A stretch of 20,032 nucleotides of DNA from JBDTGE01 sp050742975 (GTDB taxonomy: Bacteria; Actinomycetota; Actinomycetes; Mycobacteriales; Jatrophihabitantaceae): contig JBOGDQ010000003.1 of the NCBI GenBank assembly GCA_050742975.1, positions 1-20,032 of the forward strand. The letters run 5' to 3'. The notes under the pieces were generated by a model that ran no database searches, was not told the DNA's origin, and was given only the letters and a program-made list of their open reading frames with translations. The position numbers and the translations under genes are program-made. Positions 1-7,394 of the stretch are shown piece after piece (positions within the stretch are counted from its first letter, which is position 1; the number at the start of each line of letters is the position of its first letter).

Positions 1-229
1 GACGACGTGCCCAAGGCTGCATCGAGGACGTCGACCGGGTCGCCGACGCGCGATCCGCAGCGACCTTGCCGGGTTCGTCGCCGAACTCACCCTGGACGCG
101 TGGACCTCAGGCGCCGACTACGCGAAAACCGGGTGCGGCCGGTTGGGTTTCGATCTTGGTGCGGTGCAGCTGGGTTGGCGGGCCGAGCAGAACAGGAAAT
201 GCTGTCTCGGCACACGTTCGCGACGAAGG

Positions 230-290
230 GCCGACGCACGCAAGATCGTTCTCGACTGGTCCCATGGCTTCTACAACACCCGCAGGCACC
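230..290 (+). pseudogene. IS3-family transposase (orfB) C-terminal scrap
   Basis: About twenty residues in one forward frame read ADARKIVLDWSHGFYNTRRH. This matches the end of the IS3-family integrase core, where a D/E-W/Y...FYN-x-RR-H motif precedes the C-terminus. The frame has no plausible start, upstream codons do not resemble the rest of a DDE integrase, and the match stops after the RRH motif. At that point the opposite strand becomes readable as livM, so this looks like the boundary of a broken insertion. The family call rests on this short motif only. Positions 1-229 show no other recognisable gene in any frame. Confidence 0.5.
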
Positions 291-587
291 CCAGATGGCG
301 TCCAACTGCCCAGATACTCAACCAACAGGCCGCCGCCTACCCCAGCCATGAAGCCGCTCACCACGAACGCCTTGAGTTGCACCGCGAAGACATTGCGTCC
401 GAAGCATGCAGCGACTGTCTCGTCCTCGCGTATGGATCGTAGCGTGCGACTCAAGGGCGACCGACTCACCCTTCGAAGAAACACGTAGGCGATTGCGGCC
501 GCAATAGCTGCGATACCGACAAATATGGCTTCGTACTGAACCGGGGACACAGTAAATAGGTCGGAAAGGGGCTGAGGTACGCCGGCT
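290..587 (-). pseudogene. livM: livM 3' fragment: branched-chain amino acid ABC transporter permease, interrupted and C-terminally truncated
   Basis: This is the second half of a LivM-type inner-membrane permease. Read on the minus strand from the IS66 junction it gives VPQPLSDLF and then a membrane segment (IFVGIAAIAAAIAYVFL). Next comes the LivM cytoplasmic motif with SPLSRTLRSIREDE and ACFGRNV, then another hydrophobic segment ending at YLGSWTPSG. In LivM proteins the GLAG-[IV]-P motif precedes this part, and here it is restored when the insertion is removed. After TPSG (about 290) homology ends and an IS3-type fragment begins on the other strand, so the last transmembrane helices are missing. 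The gene is therefore broken twice and cannot make a working permease. Confidence 0.82.
580..587. repeat. 8-bp target site duplication, left copy (CGCCGGCT)
   Basis: CGCCGGCT lies immediately outside the left end of the IS66 element and is identical to the eight bases outside the right end at 2080-2087. IS66-family elements generate 8-bp duplications, so this marks the insertion point within livM. Confidence 0.93.
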
Positions 588-599
588 GTAACTGGTCAG
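588..599. repeat. Left terminal inverted repeat of IS66 element
   Basis: GTAACTGGTCAG is the exact reverse complement of 2068-2079. It lies at the transposase 3' side of the element. Confidence 0.9.
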
Positions 600-607
600 C
601 GGGTATT

Positions 608-2017
608 TCAGGCTGCGGGCATCCAGGCGTGACCCTCGGCGAGTGAGGTGAGGGCGTGGAAGAAGCCGATGTCGTGTTTGCTGGCGGTGGCGAGATAGCT
701 GCGGATCGCGCAGAACTGTTCGGCGCCGGTGATGGTTCGCAGGCAGCCGGAGACTTTCTGCCGGACTTTGATCATCCGGATCTCTCGCTCGGCCGCGTTG
801 TTGTCGAAGCTGACCTGCGGGTCGATGGTGAACCGTAGGTAGTCGCCCTCGCGGGTGATCAGGCGCTTGGCGAGGGCGTGGTGTTTGGCCTGCACCTTGG
901 TTGCCCGTTCGGTGGTGGCGGACGCGCCGATCTGGACGGCTGAGCGGTAGCGGTGCAGCGCATCGGCGAGGGCGGCCTGGTCGATGTCGGTCAGGCTGGT
1001 CGGGGTCGCGGCCAGCGTGGTGTCGACGAGATTTTTCATGTCGCACAAGGCGTCGGCGCTCTGTTCGGCCCAGCACCATTGCCCGGCCGGGCTCTGGTCT
1101 TTGACGGCCTGTAGTTCACGCAACACGTGCGCGTTGCACAAGGCATGCCTGGCCGAGCGGTAGGTGTCATACGGCGCCCACGCGTCGTGCACCGCGACAC
1201 CGGTGAAGGTGGGCAGCACGCCGGCGGCGTCCATCGCGGCGGTGCCGCGTTTGTCGTGCACGATGATCAGCGAGTACTTGCCGGTCGATGCGGAGTGCAC
1301 CCAGCGCAGCTTGCCGTCCACCCGCAGCCCGGTCTCATCGAAGTGCGCCACCGGCGCGGCAGCGATCCGGCCGCACACCAGTTCCAGGAAGCTCGTCAGG
1401 CCGTCGGCGGCCCGGGCGGTGATCGCGGCGACCGTGCCGTGCGAGATCGGGGTGCCGAACAGTTCGGCCAATGCTTGGGCGGTGCGCTTCTTGGACAGGA
1501 ACTGCCCGACGTACAGATACACGATGATCGCCGCGATCCGCGGCCCGTACTGCACCGGGCCATCAACACCGGCCGGCGCGTCGGCACGGGTCCGTGCCCC
1601 GCATGCGCATTCACGTTCGACCAGCCGGTGCTCGCTGACCTTCACCGTGACCGGCGGGATGTCGAACAACTGACGTCGAGTGATGCCGGTGACCGGGCGG
1701 CCGTCCAGACCGACCCCGCAGCATCGGCACGCGTGCGGTTCGTGGACGATCACCTCCTCCGGATCAGCAACCTGACGCAGCGTCGTGCCCGGATGCCCGG
1801 GCTGCCCACCCGGCTTACGCCCCGAATGGCGACGCAGCGACTTCGGCGCCGGCTTCTCGAACGGCGAATCCGTAGACGGCGGCTTGCTGGAGTTCGCGGA
1901 GTTCATACCCAGCCGGCGCCGCAGCTCCGCGTTCTCCGCCTGCAGCTGCGCGACAAGGCCCTCCAACACGGCCAGCCGCTTCAGCAGCGCACCGACTCCG
2001 GGCTCCTCAACCACCAC
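608..2017 (-). CDS. tnpC: IS66-family transposase TnpC
   Basis: This 469-residue protein is full length for TnpC. Residues 10-37 form a leucine-rich coiled coil (LLKRLAVLEGLVAQLQAE...), followed by an NSANSSKPPSTD segment and a basic GRKPGGQPGHPG stretch typical of the family. Cysteines near 97-100 and 137-139 form the zinc-binding domain. The DDE nuclease core has D227 (HFDETGL), D278 (VAVHDAW) and E410 in the NNAAEREIRMIKVRQKVSG motif. The start is a GTG; in-frame GTG codons lie just upstream and no clear Shine-Dalgarno decides between them. The gene ends 20 bp inside the element. It catalyses cut-and-paste transposition of its own element. No frameshift or missing catalytic residue is visible. 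Confidence 0.95.
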   Translation of the reverse strand: MVVEEPGVGALLKRLAVLEGLVAQLQAENAELRRRLGMNSANSSKPPSTDSPFEKPAPKSLRRHSGRKPGGQPGHPGTTLRQVADPEEVIVHEPHACRCCGVGLDGRPVTGITRRQLFDIPPVTVKVSEHRLVERECACGARTRADAPAGVDGPVQYGPRIAAIIVYLYVGQFLSKKRTAQALAELFGTPISHGTVAAITARAADGLTSFLELVCGRIAAAPVAHFDETGLRVDGKLRWVHSASTGKYSLIIVHDKRGTAAMDAAGVLPTFTGVAVHDAWAPYDTYRSARHALCNAHVLRELQAVKDQSPAGQWCWAEQSADALCDMKNLVDTTLAATPTSLTDIDQAALADALHRYRSAVQIGASATTERATKVQAKHHALAKRLITREGDYLRFTIDPQVSFDNNAAEREIRMIKVRQKVSGCLRTITGAEQFCAIRSYLATASKHDIGFFHALTSLAEGHAWMPAA

Positions 2018-2067
2018 ACCAGCATCACCAGTAACAGGCGAAGATCAAGTCACCACGCCGACACGAC

Positions 2068-2079
2068 CTGACCAGTTAC
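2068..2079. repeat. Right terminal inverted repeat of IS66 element
   Basis: CTGACCAGTTAC is the exact reverse complement of 588-599. It lies upstream of the transposase start. Confidence 0.9.
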
Positions 2080-2087
2080 CGCCGGCT
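2080..2087. repeat. 8-bp target site duplication, right copy (CGCCGGCT)
   Basis: Identical to 580-587 and flanking the right end of the IS66 element. On the livM reading strand it contributes GCC GGC of the GLAG motif. Confidence 0.93.
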
Positions 2088-2500
2088 AAACCGTTGTATC
2101 CGTTGAACACGCTCTGGGTGTTTCCGATCAGAAGCCACGCCACCTGCGCTACGACGAGCGTGACTATCGCCTGATACTGATGCTTTATGCGCCACAGGAA
2201 GATGACCCCCAGCACCGCCGAGGTTACAGAACCGGCAATTCCCCCTGCCAAAAGTGGCAAAGGCCAGCGCAGACTCGTGCCAAGGATATAGGTCTGGCTC
2301 AGATCGGATACTGGTCCCAGTGTCACTACCGCCGAAGTGTAAGCGCCAAATGCAACAAATATGTAATTAGCGACATTATGAATACCAGCGAGACCGTACT
2401 GAAGATTGTATCCGAGGCCTAAAATGCAATAGACGAAGAAATATGTTGCAAGCGTCAAGATATAGTAGGCATAATGGTTGATCACGCCGCCAACACCCAC
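2080..2500 (-). pseudogene. livM: livM 5' fragment: branched-chain amino acid ABC transporter permease, cut by IS66
   Basis: This is the N-terminal half of LivM. Hydrophobic helices include YYILTLATYFFVYCILGLGYN and a QYGLAGIHNVANYIFVAFGAYTSA segment that matches the LivM start region. It then runs to SVFNGYNGLAGG, where the IS66 element enters. Beyond the junction the frame reads about ten IS-encoded residues and stops at 2045. Joining codons across the element after removing one CGCCGGCT copy gives GYNGLAGVPQP, the expected LivM motif. The start overlaps the end of livH by 19 bases, so the two were translated together. Base composition is low in GC for this window, with codons such as TTA and ATA. 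Confidence 0.88.
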
Positions 2501-3378
2501 TTGCCTCGGCCGCTCACAACACCCTGCGGTCTAACCAGCACCATGATGACTAGTAGCAGTAGTGCGACCGCTTCCTTGTCCGAACCAGGTATCCAGACTG
2601 TGCTTATCTCCATTGTCATGCTAACAATAACGGCTCCCACCATCGCGCCGTAAGGCTCGCCTGCGCCGCCAAGTATTGCAGCCGCCACAACGACCAAGAG
2701 GAAGTTTGCGCCGAGTATCTCGTCAAAGCTCCCAGCGTTGATTGCCAGTGCCGCTCCGGACAGACCGGCCAATGCGCCGCTCATGAGCCACACACCGTCG
2801 GTTAGGCGGCCAACATTGACCCCGCAAGCGCGGGCAAGCTCTTTATCATCGGCCATCGCGCGCAGCGAGCGGCCAAAACGAGTGTAGCGAACAAGGATGT
2901 GGAATGAGACAAGAAGAACGATCGCGGCCAGGGTGATGATCACCTGCACGTTTGTCAGTTCGAAAGAACCCCAATGTATTGTAGATCTGCTAGATATGGA
3001 TACCCCTCGATAGGAATAGAACGTTTCGCCCCACTTCGCGACAATCATATATTCAAGGATGATGCCAATTGCAAATGTGACCACAAGCATTTGAAAGTCT
3101 TTTGTGCCTCGCCGGATGAAAGGCCCGAGAACACCTCGATTAATTGCGGCGGATATCACCGCCACTGCCACGGAAGCAAAAATGACTGCGGGCCAAAGTG
3201 ATAAGTGGAATATTGTCTGGCCGGCATATGCGGCAAAAGCGCCAACTGTCATGGTGCTGCCATACGCGAGATTGACCACGTTCGTCATGCCAGCCTGAAG
3301 GGTGAAGCCAAGCGCGGCTAACGCCAAGATCGCGGCGGTGACCACCCCAAATGCAAGAGCCGCGACGAAGATTGACAC
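2482..3378 (-). CDS. livH: LivH-type branched-chain amino acid ABC transporter permease
   Basis: This is one of the two inner-membrane permeases of a high-affinity branched-chain amino acid (HAAT) ABC importer. The protein is almost entirely hydrophobic helices. It has LivH hallmarks: ALGFTLQAGMTNVVNLAYGSTM near the N-terminus, the cytoplasmic TRFGRSLRAMADDKELARACGVNV loop, then ALAGLSGAALA and GGAGEPYGAMVGA near the end. I chose the GTG at 3378 because AAGGAG lies six bases upstream, giving 298 residues, normal for LivH. The frame is open to a GTG at 3465, which would add 29 polar residues. Its partner livM is broken, and no livF, livG or binding-protein gene lies in the window, so the importer is probably dead here. 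Composition is more AT-rich than the flanks, consistent with separate acquisition. Confidence 0.85.
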   Translation of the reverse strand: MSIFVAALAFGVVTAAILALAALGFTLQAGMTNVVNLAYGSTMTVGAFAAYAGQTIFHLSLWPAVIFASVAVAVISAAINRGVLGPFIRRGTKDFQMLVVTFAIGIILEYMIVAKWGETFYSYRGVSISSRSTIHWGSFELTNVQVIITLAAIVLLVSFHILVRYTRFGRSLRAMADDKELARACGVNVGRLTDGVWLMSGALAGLSGAALAINAGSFDEILGANFLLVVVAAAILGGAGEPYGAMVGAVIVSMTMEISTVWIPGSDKEAVALLLLVIMVLVRPQGVVSGRGKWVLAA

Positions 3379-4023
3379 CCACAACTCCTTACGGGACCCC
3401 ACAGCGCGACCTGCGGTCCGGTAGGCGGACCGGGTGGTCCGATCTACGATGCCTGCTCCTCGCACGTGGCTGTGTCAAGCACTCTTGCGACGAGTTCGGG
3501 CCCGTCGACTGATCGGGGCTCAGTGCAGCTTGTCGTCGTCGGTCGCGGATCCGTGTAATCCGCAGAGGGCTTCTGTTCGCCGCGGAGCTTGTCGTTCCTG
3601 AATGAAGTGGCGGGGTCGATCAAGTCTCAACTCAGGTGCTGTTGAACCTTCGTTCGATGTCCTCCGCGGGTGTTTCGGGCCCGCGGGTGAGGCGCCGGAG
3701 TCCAGGATCGGTCGGAGGCCGACTGCGTAGCCGCCGTCGGCCGTGGACGCCGACGTCGTACGGCGCATGCTCGTTCAGGCGGATTTACGGTTCGTCGGGT
3801 TCCTTCACCCGGGTGGTGTGTGTCTGCTCCATGGCTGGTTCCCCGGCTTCGGGACGGGTTGTGGTCACCGGTCGGTTGCTCGTTCACTGCGCAGGACGTG
3901 CGGTGGCGGCATGGCGTTGGTGCGACGGCTGCGGCCGGGCGGGGTCAATCAAGCGCGGGCGAGCACGCCGATCAGGCTGGGGGTCAGGCAAATTCCGACC
4001 GCGCCCGACCGTGGCTGGGGTTC
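3379..4023. other. Gene-free scar region between livH and the IS110 remnant
   Basis: The open frames here are arginine-rich or low-complexity reading of high-GC DNA. None has a recognisable domain or a convincing start with ribosome binding site. The region sits upstream of livH, where a binding-protein gene is often found, but no such protein can be read. It may hold the degraded flank of the IS110-type element to its right. I see no RNA gene, array or clear inverted repeat. Confidence 0.5.
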
Positions 4024-4296
4024 CTACGCCGAGGCGGACAGGATGCGGCGCACGATGCCGTCGCGCAGCGCGTAGTAGACCAGGTCAATCAGCTCTCGGG
4101 CGGCGGCAACTTTGCCGATGTTGGGGCCGCGGCGCTCGGCGACTCGGTCGCGGTAGGCGCCGATGCGGGTGTACTTGCCGCTACCCCGGACCCGCCCGGT
4201 GAGGACTTCAAGGTCCCGGGCTCGCTGTACCCTGTAGGCCAACGGTTCAGTGACGAATGCGGTGGCCAGCTCAGGGCGATCGTGCTGCGTGAATTG
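4024..4296 (-). pseudogene. IS110-type transposase, C-terminal remnant
   Basis: The open frame after an upstream TAA has no proper start. It ends with RRGPNIGKVAAARELIDLVYYALRDG, followed by about ten more residues. That ending resembles the C-terminus of IS110/IS1111-family (Transposase_20) recombinases, where a kxPNxAKVAxARKLLxxVYYxLRDG pattern is common. About 90 residues remain of a protein that is usually 340-400 residues long, and both the RuvC-like N-terminal domain and the catalytic-Ser core are absent. It lies downstream of and in the same direction as the eamA-like gene, with about 100 bp between them. The family call is from memory of the motif. Confidence 0.5.
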
Positions 4297-4399
4297 TTAC
4301 TTCGACCGTCGTCCGCGTCGGTTGGAGTGCGCCGCTGCATACCGGGCTCACCCTCGCGCTTTGCCCGTGTCCGGATGGCGTTCTCGACGAAGATCAACC

Positions 4400-5407
4400 T
4401 TATGCTCTCGCCTGCGGTGGGCGCATCGGATATCCGGTGGCGTCGGCAAGTTCCGGCGCTACCGGTCCAGGCAGCACGGACGTCCGGTCGGTGGCGCGCT
4501 CGTGCCAGCCGAGCGCGGTGACCGACGCCACGACGATCGCCATGCCGAGCCACTGCGACGTGCGCAGGTGCGAGCCGAGGAATGCGACCCCGATGAACGC
4601 GGCCGTGGCCGGGAATGCGAGCTCGGCGAACGTCGCCCGTGAGGCCGGCGTGGCCCGCAACCCGTAGTAGTACAGGCTCAGCGCGGCCAGCCCAGGGATC
4701 AGGGCGAGCAGCACGATCGCAAACATGTTGTGCCAACCGGGCGTGAGCGCTGAGTCGGTCTGCTCCGCGACGACGAACGCGGCCGGCAGTCCCCACACGT
4801 GACGCAGCACCGTCAGCTCCAGCGGCGTGACGGAGGTGCTGACCATCCGCCCCAGCACCGTCCCGGCTCCCCACAGCGCTGCCGCACCCAGCGCGAGCAG
4901 CGCGACCTTCACGACGGCTATCCGCACCTCGAGCGGGTTCGCGAAGCTCAGCAGCCAGACGCCGGCCAGGGCAGGCAGCGCGTAGCAGGCAAAACGCGGA
5001 CGCAGCCGCTCGCGCAGCACCAGCACCGCGAGCGCCACCGCGAACAGCGGCTGCAACTTCTGCAGCACCAGCGGCGTCACGAAATCACCGCTGCGCGCCG
5101 AGATCTCGAACGCCTCGGTGAACAACGCGGTGGCCACCGCCGAGGCCCCGATCCCGATCAGCGCGATCGCCACCTGGTGCGTCGGCGGGCAGCGCAGGTA
5201 CGCGCGGACCGCTCCCGGTATCCATGCCGCGACCACCGCGACCACGATGACGTGCTCCCACAACACGATCGTCGCCGGCTGCAGGTTCGTCGCGAGCGGC
5301 TTGCGTAACAAGGCATCCAGGCCCCACAGCGCCGCGGACACAGCCACGATCCAGGTCCGGTCACGCGGCAGGTAGGCAACACGGAATGTGCGGGGTGCGG
5401 TCGTCAC
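4400..5407 (-). CDS. EamA/DMT-family membrane transporter (putative exporter)
   Basis: This 335-residue protein is made of about ten hydrophobic segments arranged as two EamA-like halves. They begin at WIVAVSAALWGLDALLRKPLA and, in the second half, ALWGAGTVLGRMVSTSVTPLELTVLRH. The ALWG motif repeated at the start of each half is typical of drug/metabolite transporter proteins, which usually export or exchange small metabolites at the cytoplasmic membrane. The GTG start shares GTGA with the stop of the preceding FGD-like gene, so translation is coupled. As last gene of the catabolic operon it may export a pathway product or relieve a toxic intermediate; the substrate is unknown. The tail of about 35 residues after the last helix is polar and Pro-rich. 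Confidence 0.85.
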   Translation of the reverse strand: MTTAPRTFRVAYLPRDRTWIVAVSAALWGLDALLRKPLATNLQPATIVLWEHVIVVAVVAAWIPGAVRAYLRCPPTHQVAIALIGIGASAVATALFTEAFEISARSGDFVTPLVLQKLQPLFAVALAVLVLRERLRPRFACYALPALAGVWLLSFANPLEVRIAVVKVALLALGAAALWGAGTVLGRMVSTSVTPLELTVLRHVWGLPAAFVVAEQTDSALTPGWHNMFAIVLLALIPGLAALSLYYYGLRATPASRATFAELAFPATAAFIGVAFLGSHLRTSQWLGMAIVVASVTALGWHERATDRTSVLPGPVAPELADATGYPMRPPQARA

Positions 5408-6408
5408 AGATCGGACAGCGCCTGTAGCCGGGGAAGTATTTCCTGCCCGTACAGGCGCAGGAACTTCTCCTGGTCCGGGCCGGGCGCGTGGAAGACCAGG
5501 TGCGTGAAGCCCAGGTCCAGGTACTGCTTGATCGCGGCCACGTGCTCGTCCGGGTCGGTGGACACGATGAATCGTTTCGCGGTCTGCTCCACCGACAGCG
5601 CATCGGCCAGCCGCTGCATCTCGACGGGGTCCTCCACCCCGGACTTCTGCTCCGCCGACAGCCCCAGCGCGCCCCAGAACCGGGTCGCGTCCATCGCGGC
5701 CGCACGCTCGTGATCGAAGGACACCTTCACCTCGATCATCAGGTCCAGCTCCGCGATCGAGCGAGCGGCCTTCTCGGCGCCCTCACGCACCGCCGGCAGC
5801 AGCGTGTCCGCATACAACGACTCGCCCTTGCCGGAGGTGGTGATGTATCCGTCCCCGACCCGGCCCGCGTACCGGGTCGCCGCCGGCCCCGACCCGGCCA
5901 GATACAACGGCACCGGCTGATCGGGCCGGTCATAGATCGTCGCCCGGTCCGTCCGATAGAACTCGCCCTCGAAACTCACCCGCTCCTGCGACCACAGCTC
6001 TTTGATCAACGCCACGGCCTCACGGAACCGGGCGAACCGCTCCTTACCGTCCGGCCACACCAGCCCCAACGGGACCTCGTTCATCGACTCCCCGGTGCCC
6101 AACCCCAGCACCACCCGACCCGGGAACAGACACCCCAACGTCGCGAACGCCTGCGCCACGACGGCCGGGTGATACCGGAACGTCGGCGTCAACACGCTCG
6201 TGCCCACCATCACCCGCGACGTCGACGCCCCCAACGCCCCCAACCACGACAGGGCGAACGGCGCATGCCCCCCGTCATGACGCCACGCCTGCAAATGATC
6301 CGAGACGAACACCGAGTCAAACCCACACTCCTCGGCCAACACCCAGTACCGCAGCAACTCGACCGGCCCGAACTGCTCGGCCGACGCCTTGTAGCCGAAT
6401 CGAATCAT
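5404..6408 (-). CDS. fgd: F420-dependent glucose-6-phosphate dehydrogenase-like protein (LLM family)
   Basis: This 334-residue protein matches mycobacterial FGD closely along its whole length, from GYKASAEQF through VSDHLQAWRHDGGHAP, GTSVLTPTFRYHP, TSGKGESLY and HLVFHAPG. FGD oxidises glucose-6-phosphate with F420 to give 6-phosphogluconolactone and F420H2 in the cytoplasm. Residues equivalent to the known F420 and catalytic set are present: D37 and H38, W42, and E107. The phosphate-binding K194, K255 and R279 are also kept, with the same 24-residue spacing between the last two. This favours true sugar-phosphate activity over a diverged paralogue. It starts one base inside the stop of the LLM gene (TGATG) and overlaps the eamA-like gene by four bases. 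In this operon it would feed F420H2 to a partner enzyme. It could instead act on another substrate, as some FGD homologues do. Confidence 0.88.
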   Translation of the reverse strand: MIRFGYKASAEQFGPVELLRYWVLAEECGFDSVFVSDHLQAWRHDGGHAPFALSWLGALGASTSRVMVGTSVLTPTFRYHPAVVAQAFATLGCLFPGRVVLGLGTGESMNEVPLGLVWPDGKERFARFREAVALIKELWSQERVSFEGEFYRTDRATIYDRPDQPVPLYLAGSGPAATRYAGRVGDGYITTSGKGESLYADTLLPAVREGAEKAARSIAELDLMIEVKVSFDHERAAAMDATRFWGALGLSAEQKSGVEDPVEMQRLADALSVEQTAKRFIVSTDPDEHVAAIKQYLDLGFTHLVFHAPGPDQEKFLRLYGQEILPRLQALSDL

Positions 6409-7394
6409 CAGGCGGCAGCCTGGTCCACCTTGTTGATGACTTCCGTGCCGAGAAGTTCGATCTGCTCAAACCATCGATCGAACTTGAACCGAAAGTCGAA
6501 TACCAGGTGTTCGACACCGGCGGCGGCGAACCGGTCGATCTCCGCGAGGGCGTCCTCGGGCGTCCCGACGATCAGCTGGCCGCTGAGATCATTGACCGTC
6601 TCGAAGGTGCCCGATGCTGGTTTCACCGAGAATCGCGCCTTGTTCGCCCAGGCGAGAAGACCGGGAATGTTGACGTGCTTGAGCGCCTCTTCGCGGGTGC
6701 GTTCGATTGAGGTGGGTGGGATAACCGCGACGGTTGGGGTCGCTCGCCCAGCTGTGGCCGATAGTTGCCGCATGGTCTGTACGCGTTGTTCTAGCGTGGC
6801 CATCGCGATCCGGCCCGGCATCCAGCCGTCGCAGAATTCGACGGCAAGACGTGCTGAGCGGGGGGTGGCGCCGCAGTACCAGAACGGCACGCGGCCGCCG
6901 ATCGGCTTCGGCTCGATGGTGACGTCCGTAAACGTGAAGTTCGCGTCCGTGTAGTCGACGGAGTTCTCGGTGGACACGCGCTTGAGGATCTCCGCGTTCG
7001 AGCGAACCAACTCGACCCGGTCGCGGTCACCCCACTCGATGGCCTCGAACTCGTGGTCGAACGTGCCTGAGCCGAAACCGAGGATAAGTCGTGGGCCCAC
7101 CAGCTGGGTGATGGTGCCGGCCATAAGCGCCGTTACCAGCGGGTGGCGGAAAGGGATCAGGGATCCGGTGCCGAGTTCGATGCGCTCGGTCACTGCTCCG
7201 ATCGCGGTGAGGGTGGTGAGCGCGTCGTAGAAGGTGCGGTTGGGCTTTTCCATCTCGCCGTGTGGTTCGAAGACGAGGTGGTCGCGGACCCACACCGAAT
7301 CGAAGCCGACCTTTTCGGCGAGTATCGAACCATCGAGGACGTTCCTCTTCGAGGCGTGTTCGCCGAAGTGGGGAAGCAGTAGTCCGAATTTCAT
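6408..7394 (-). CDS. LLM-class (luciferase-like) oxidoreductase, probably F420- or flavin-dependent
   Basis: This 328-residue protein is a luciferase-like TIM barrel. It begins MKFGLLLPHF. Family landmarks are AEKVGFDSVWVRDHL (26-40), ERIELGTGSLIPFRHP (70-85), LILGFGSGTFDHEF (103-116), and a C-terminal GTPEDALAEIDRFAAAGVEHLVFD that ends the barrel. Members transfer hydride from F420H2 or use FMNH2 and oxygen as monooxygenases; the sequence alone does not separate these. The adjacent FGD-like gene, coupled by a one-base overlap, makes F420H2 the likelier cofactor here. Its start overlaps the amidohydrolase stop by ATGA. It may reduce or oxygenate the substrate ring before or after hydrolytic opening. 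Confidence 0.87.
   Translation of the reverse strand: MKFGLLLPHFGEHASKRNVLDGSILAEKVGFDSVWVRDHLVFEPHGEMEKPNRTFYDALTTLTAIGAVTERIELGTGSLIPFRHPLVTALMAGTITQLVGPRLILGFGSGTFDHEFEAIEWGDRDRVELVRSNAEILKRVSTENSVDYTDANFTFTDVTIEPKPIGGRVPFWYCGATPRSARLAVEFCDGWMPGRIAMATLEQRVQTMRQLSATAGRATPTVAVIPPTSIERTREEALKHVNIPGLLAWANKARFSVKPASGTFETVNDLSGQLIVGTPEDALAEIDRFAAAGVEHLVFDFRFKFDRWFEQIELLGTEVINKVDQAAA

Larger units (their letters stand above)
588..2079 (-). mobile_element. Complete IS66-family insertion sequence, single-ORF (ISBst12-like) type, 1,492 bp
   Basis: The element is bounded by 12-bp perfect inverted repeats: GTAACTGGTCAG at 588-599 and its complement at 2068-2079. The GTAA ends and the 8-bp duplicated target CGCCGGCT on both sides fit the IS66 family. 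It carries one transposase gene, tnpC, on the minus strand and has no room for tnpA or tnpB, as in the ISBst12-like subgroup. It sits in livM in the same transcriptional orientation. The intact duplication, matching ends and full-length transposase argue for a recent and possibly still mobile insertion. Confidence 0.93.

Noticed and set aside
1127..2071. 314-codon plus-strand ORF
   Set aside because: It is antisense to the IS66 transposase, Arg/Gln-rich and without domain.
4089..4874. 261-codon minus-strand ORF
   Set aside because: It overlaps the EamA gene in another frame and then non-coding scar DNA. Composition is Arg/Ala-rich with no homology.
5488..6954. 488-codon plus-strand ORF
   Set aside because: It is rich in Arg, His, Gln and Pro, has no domain, and lies antisense to the FGD-like and LLM genes. 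It is a GC-driven shadow.
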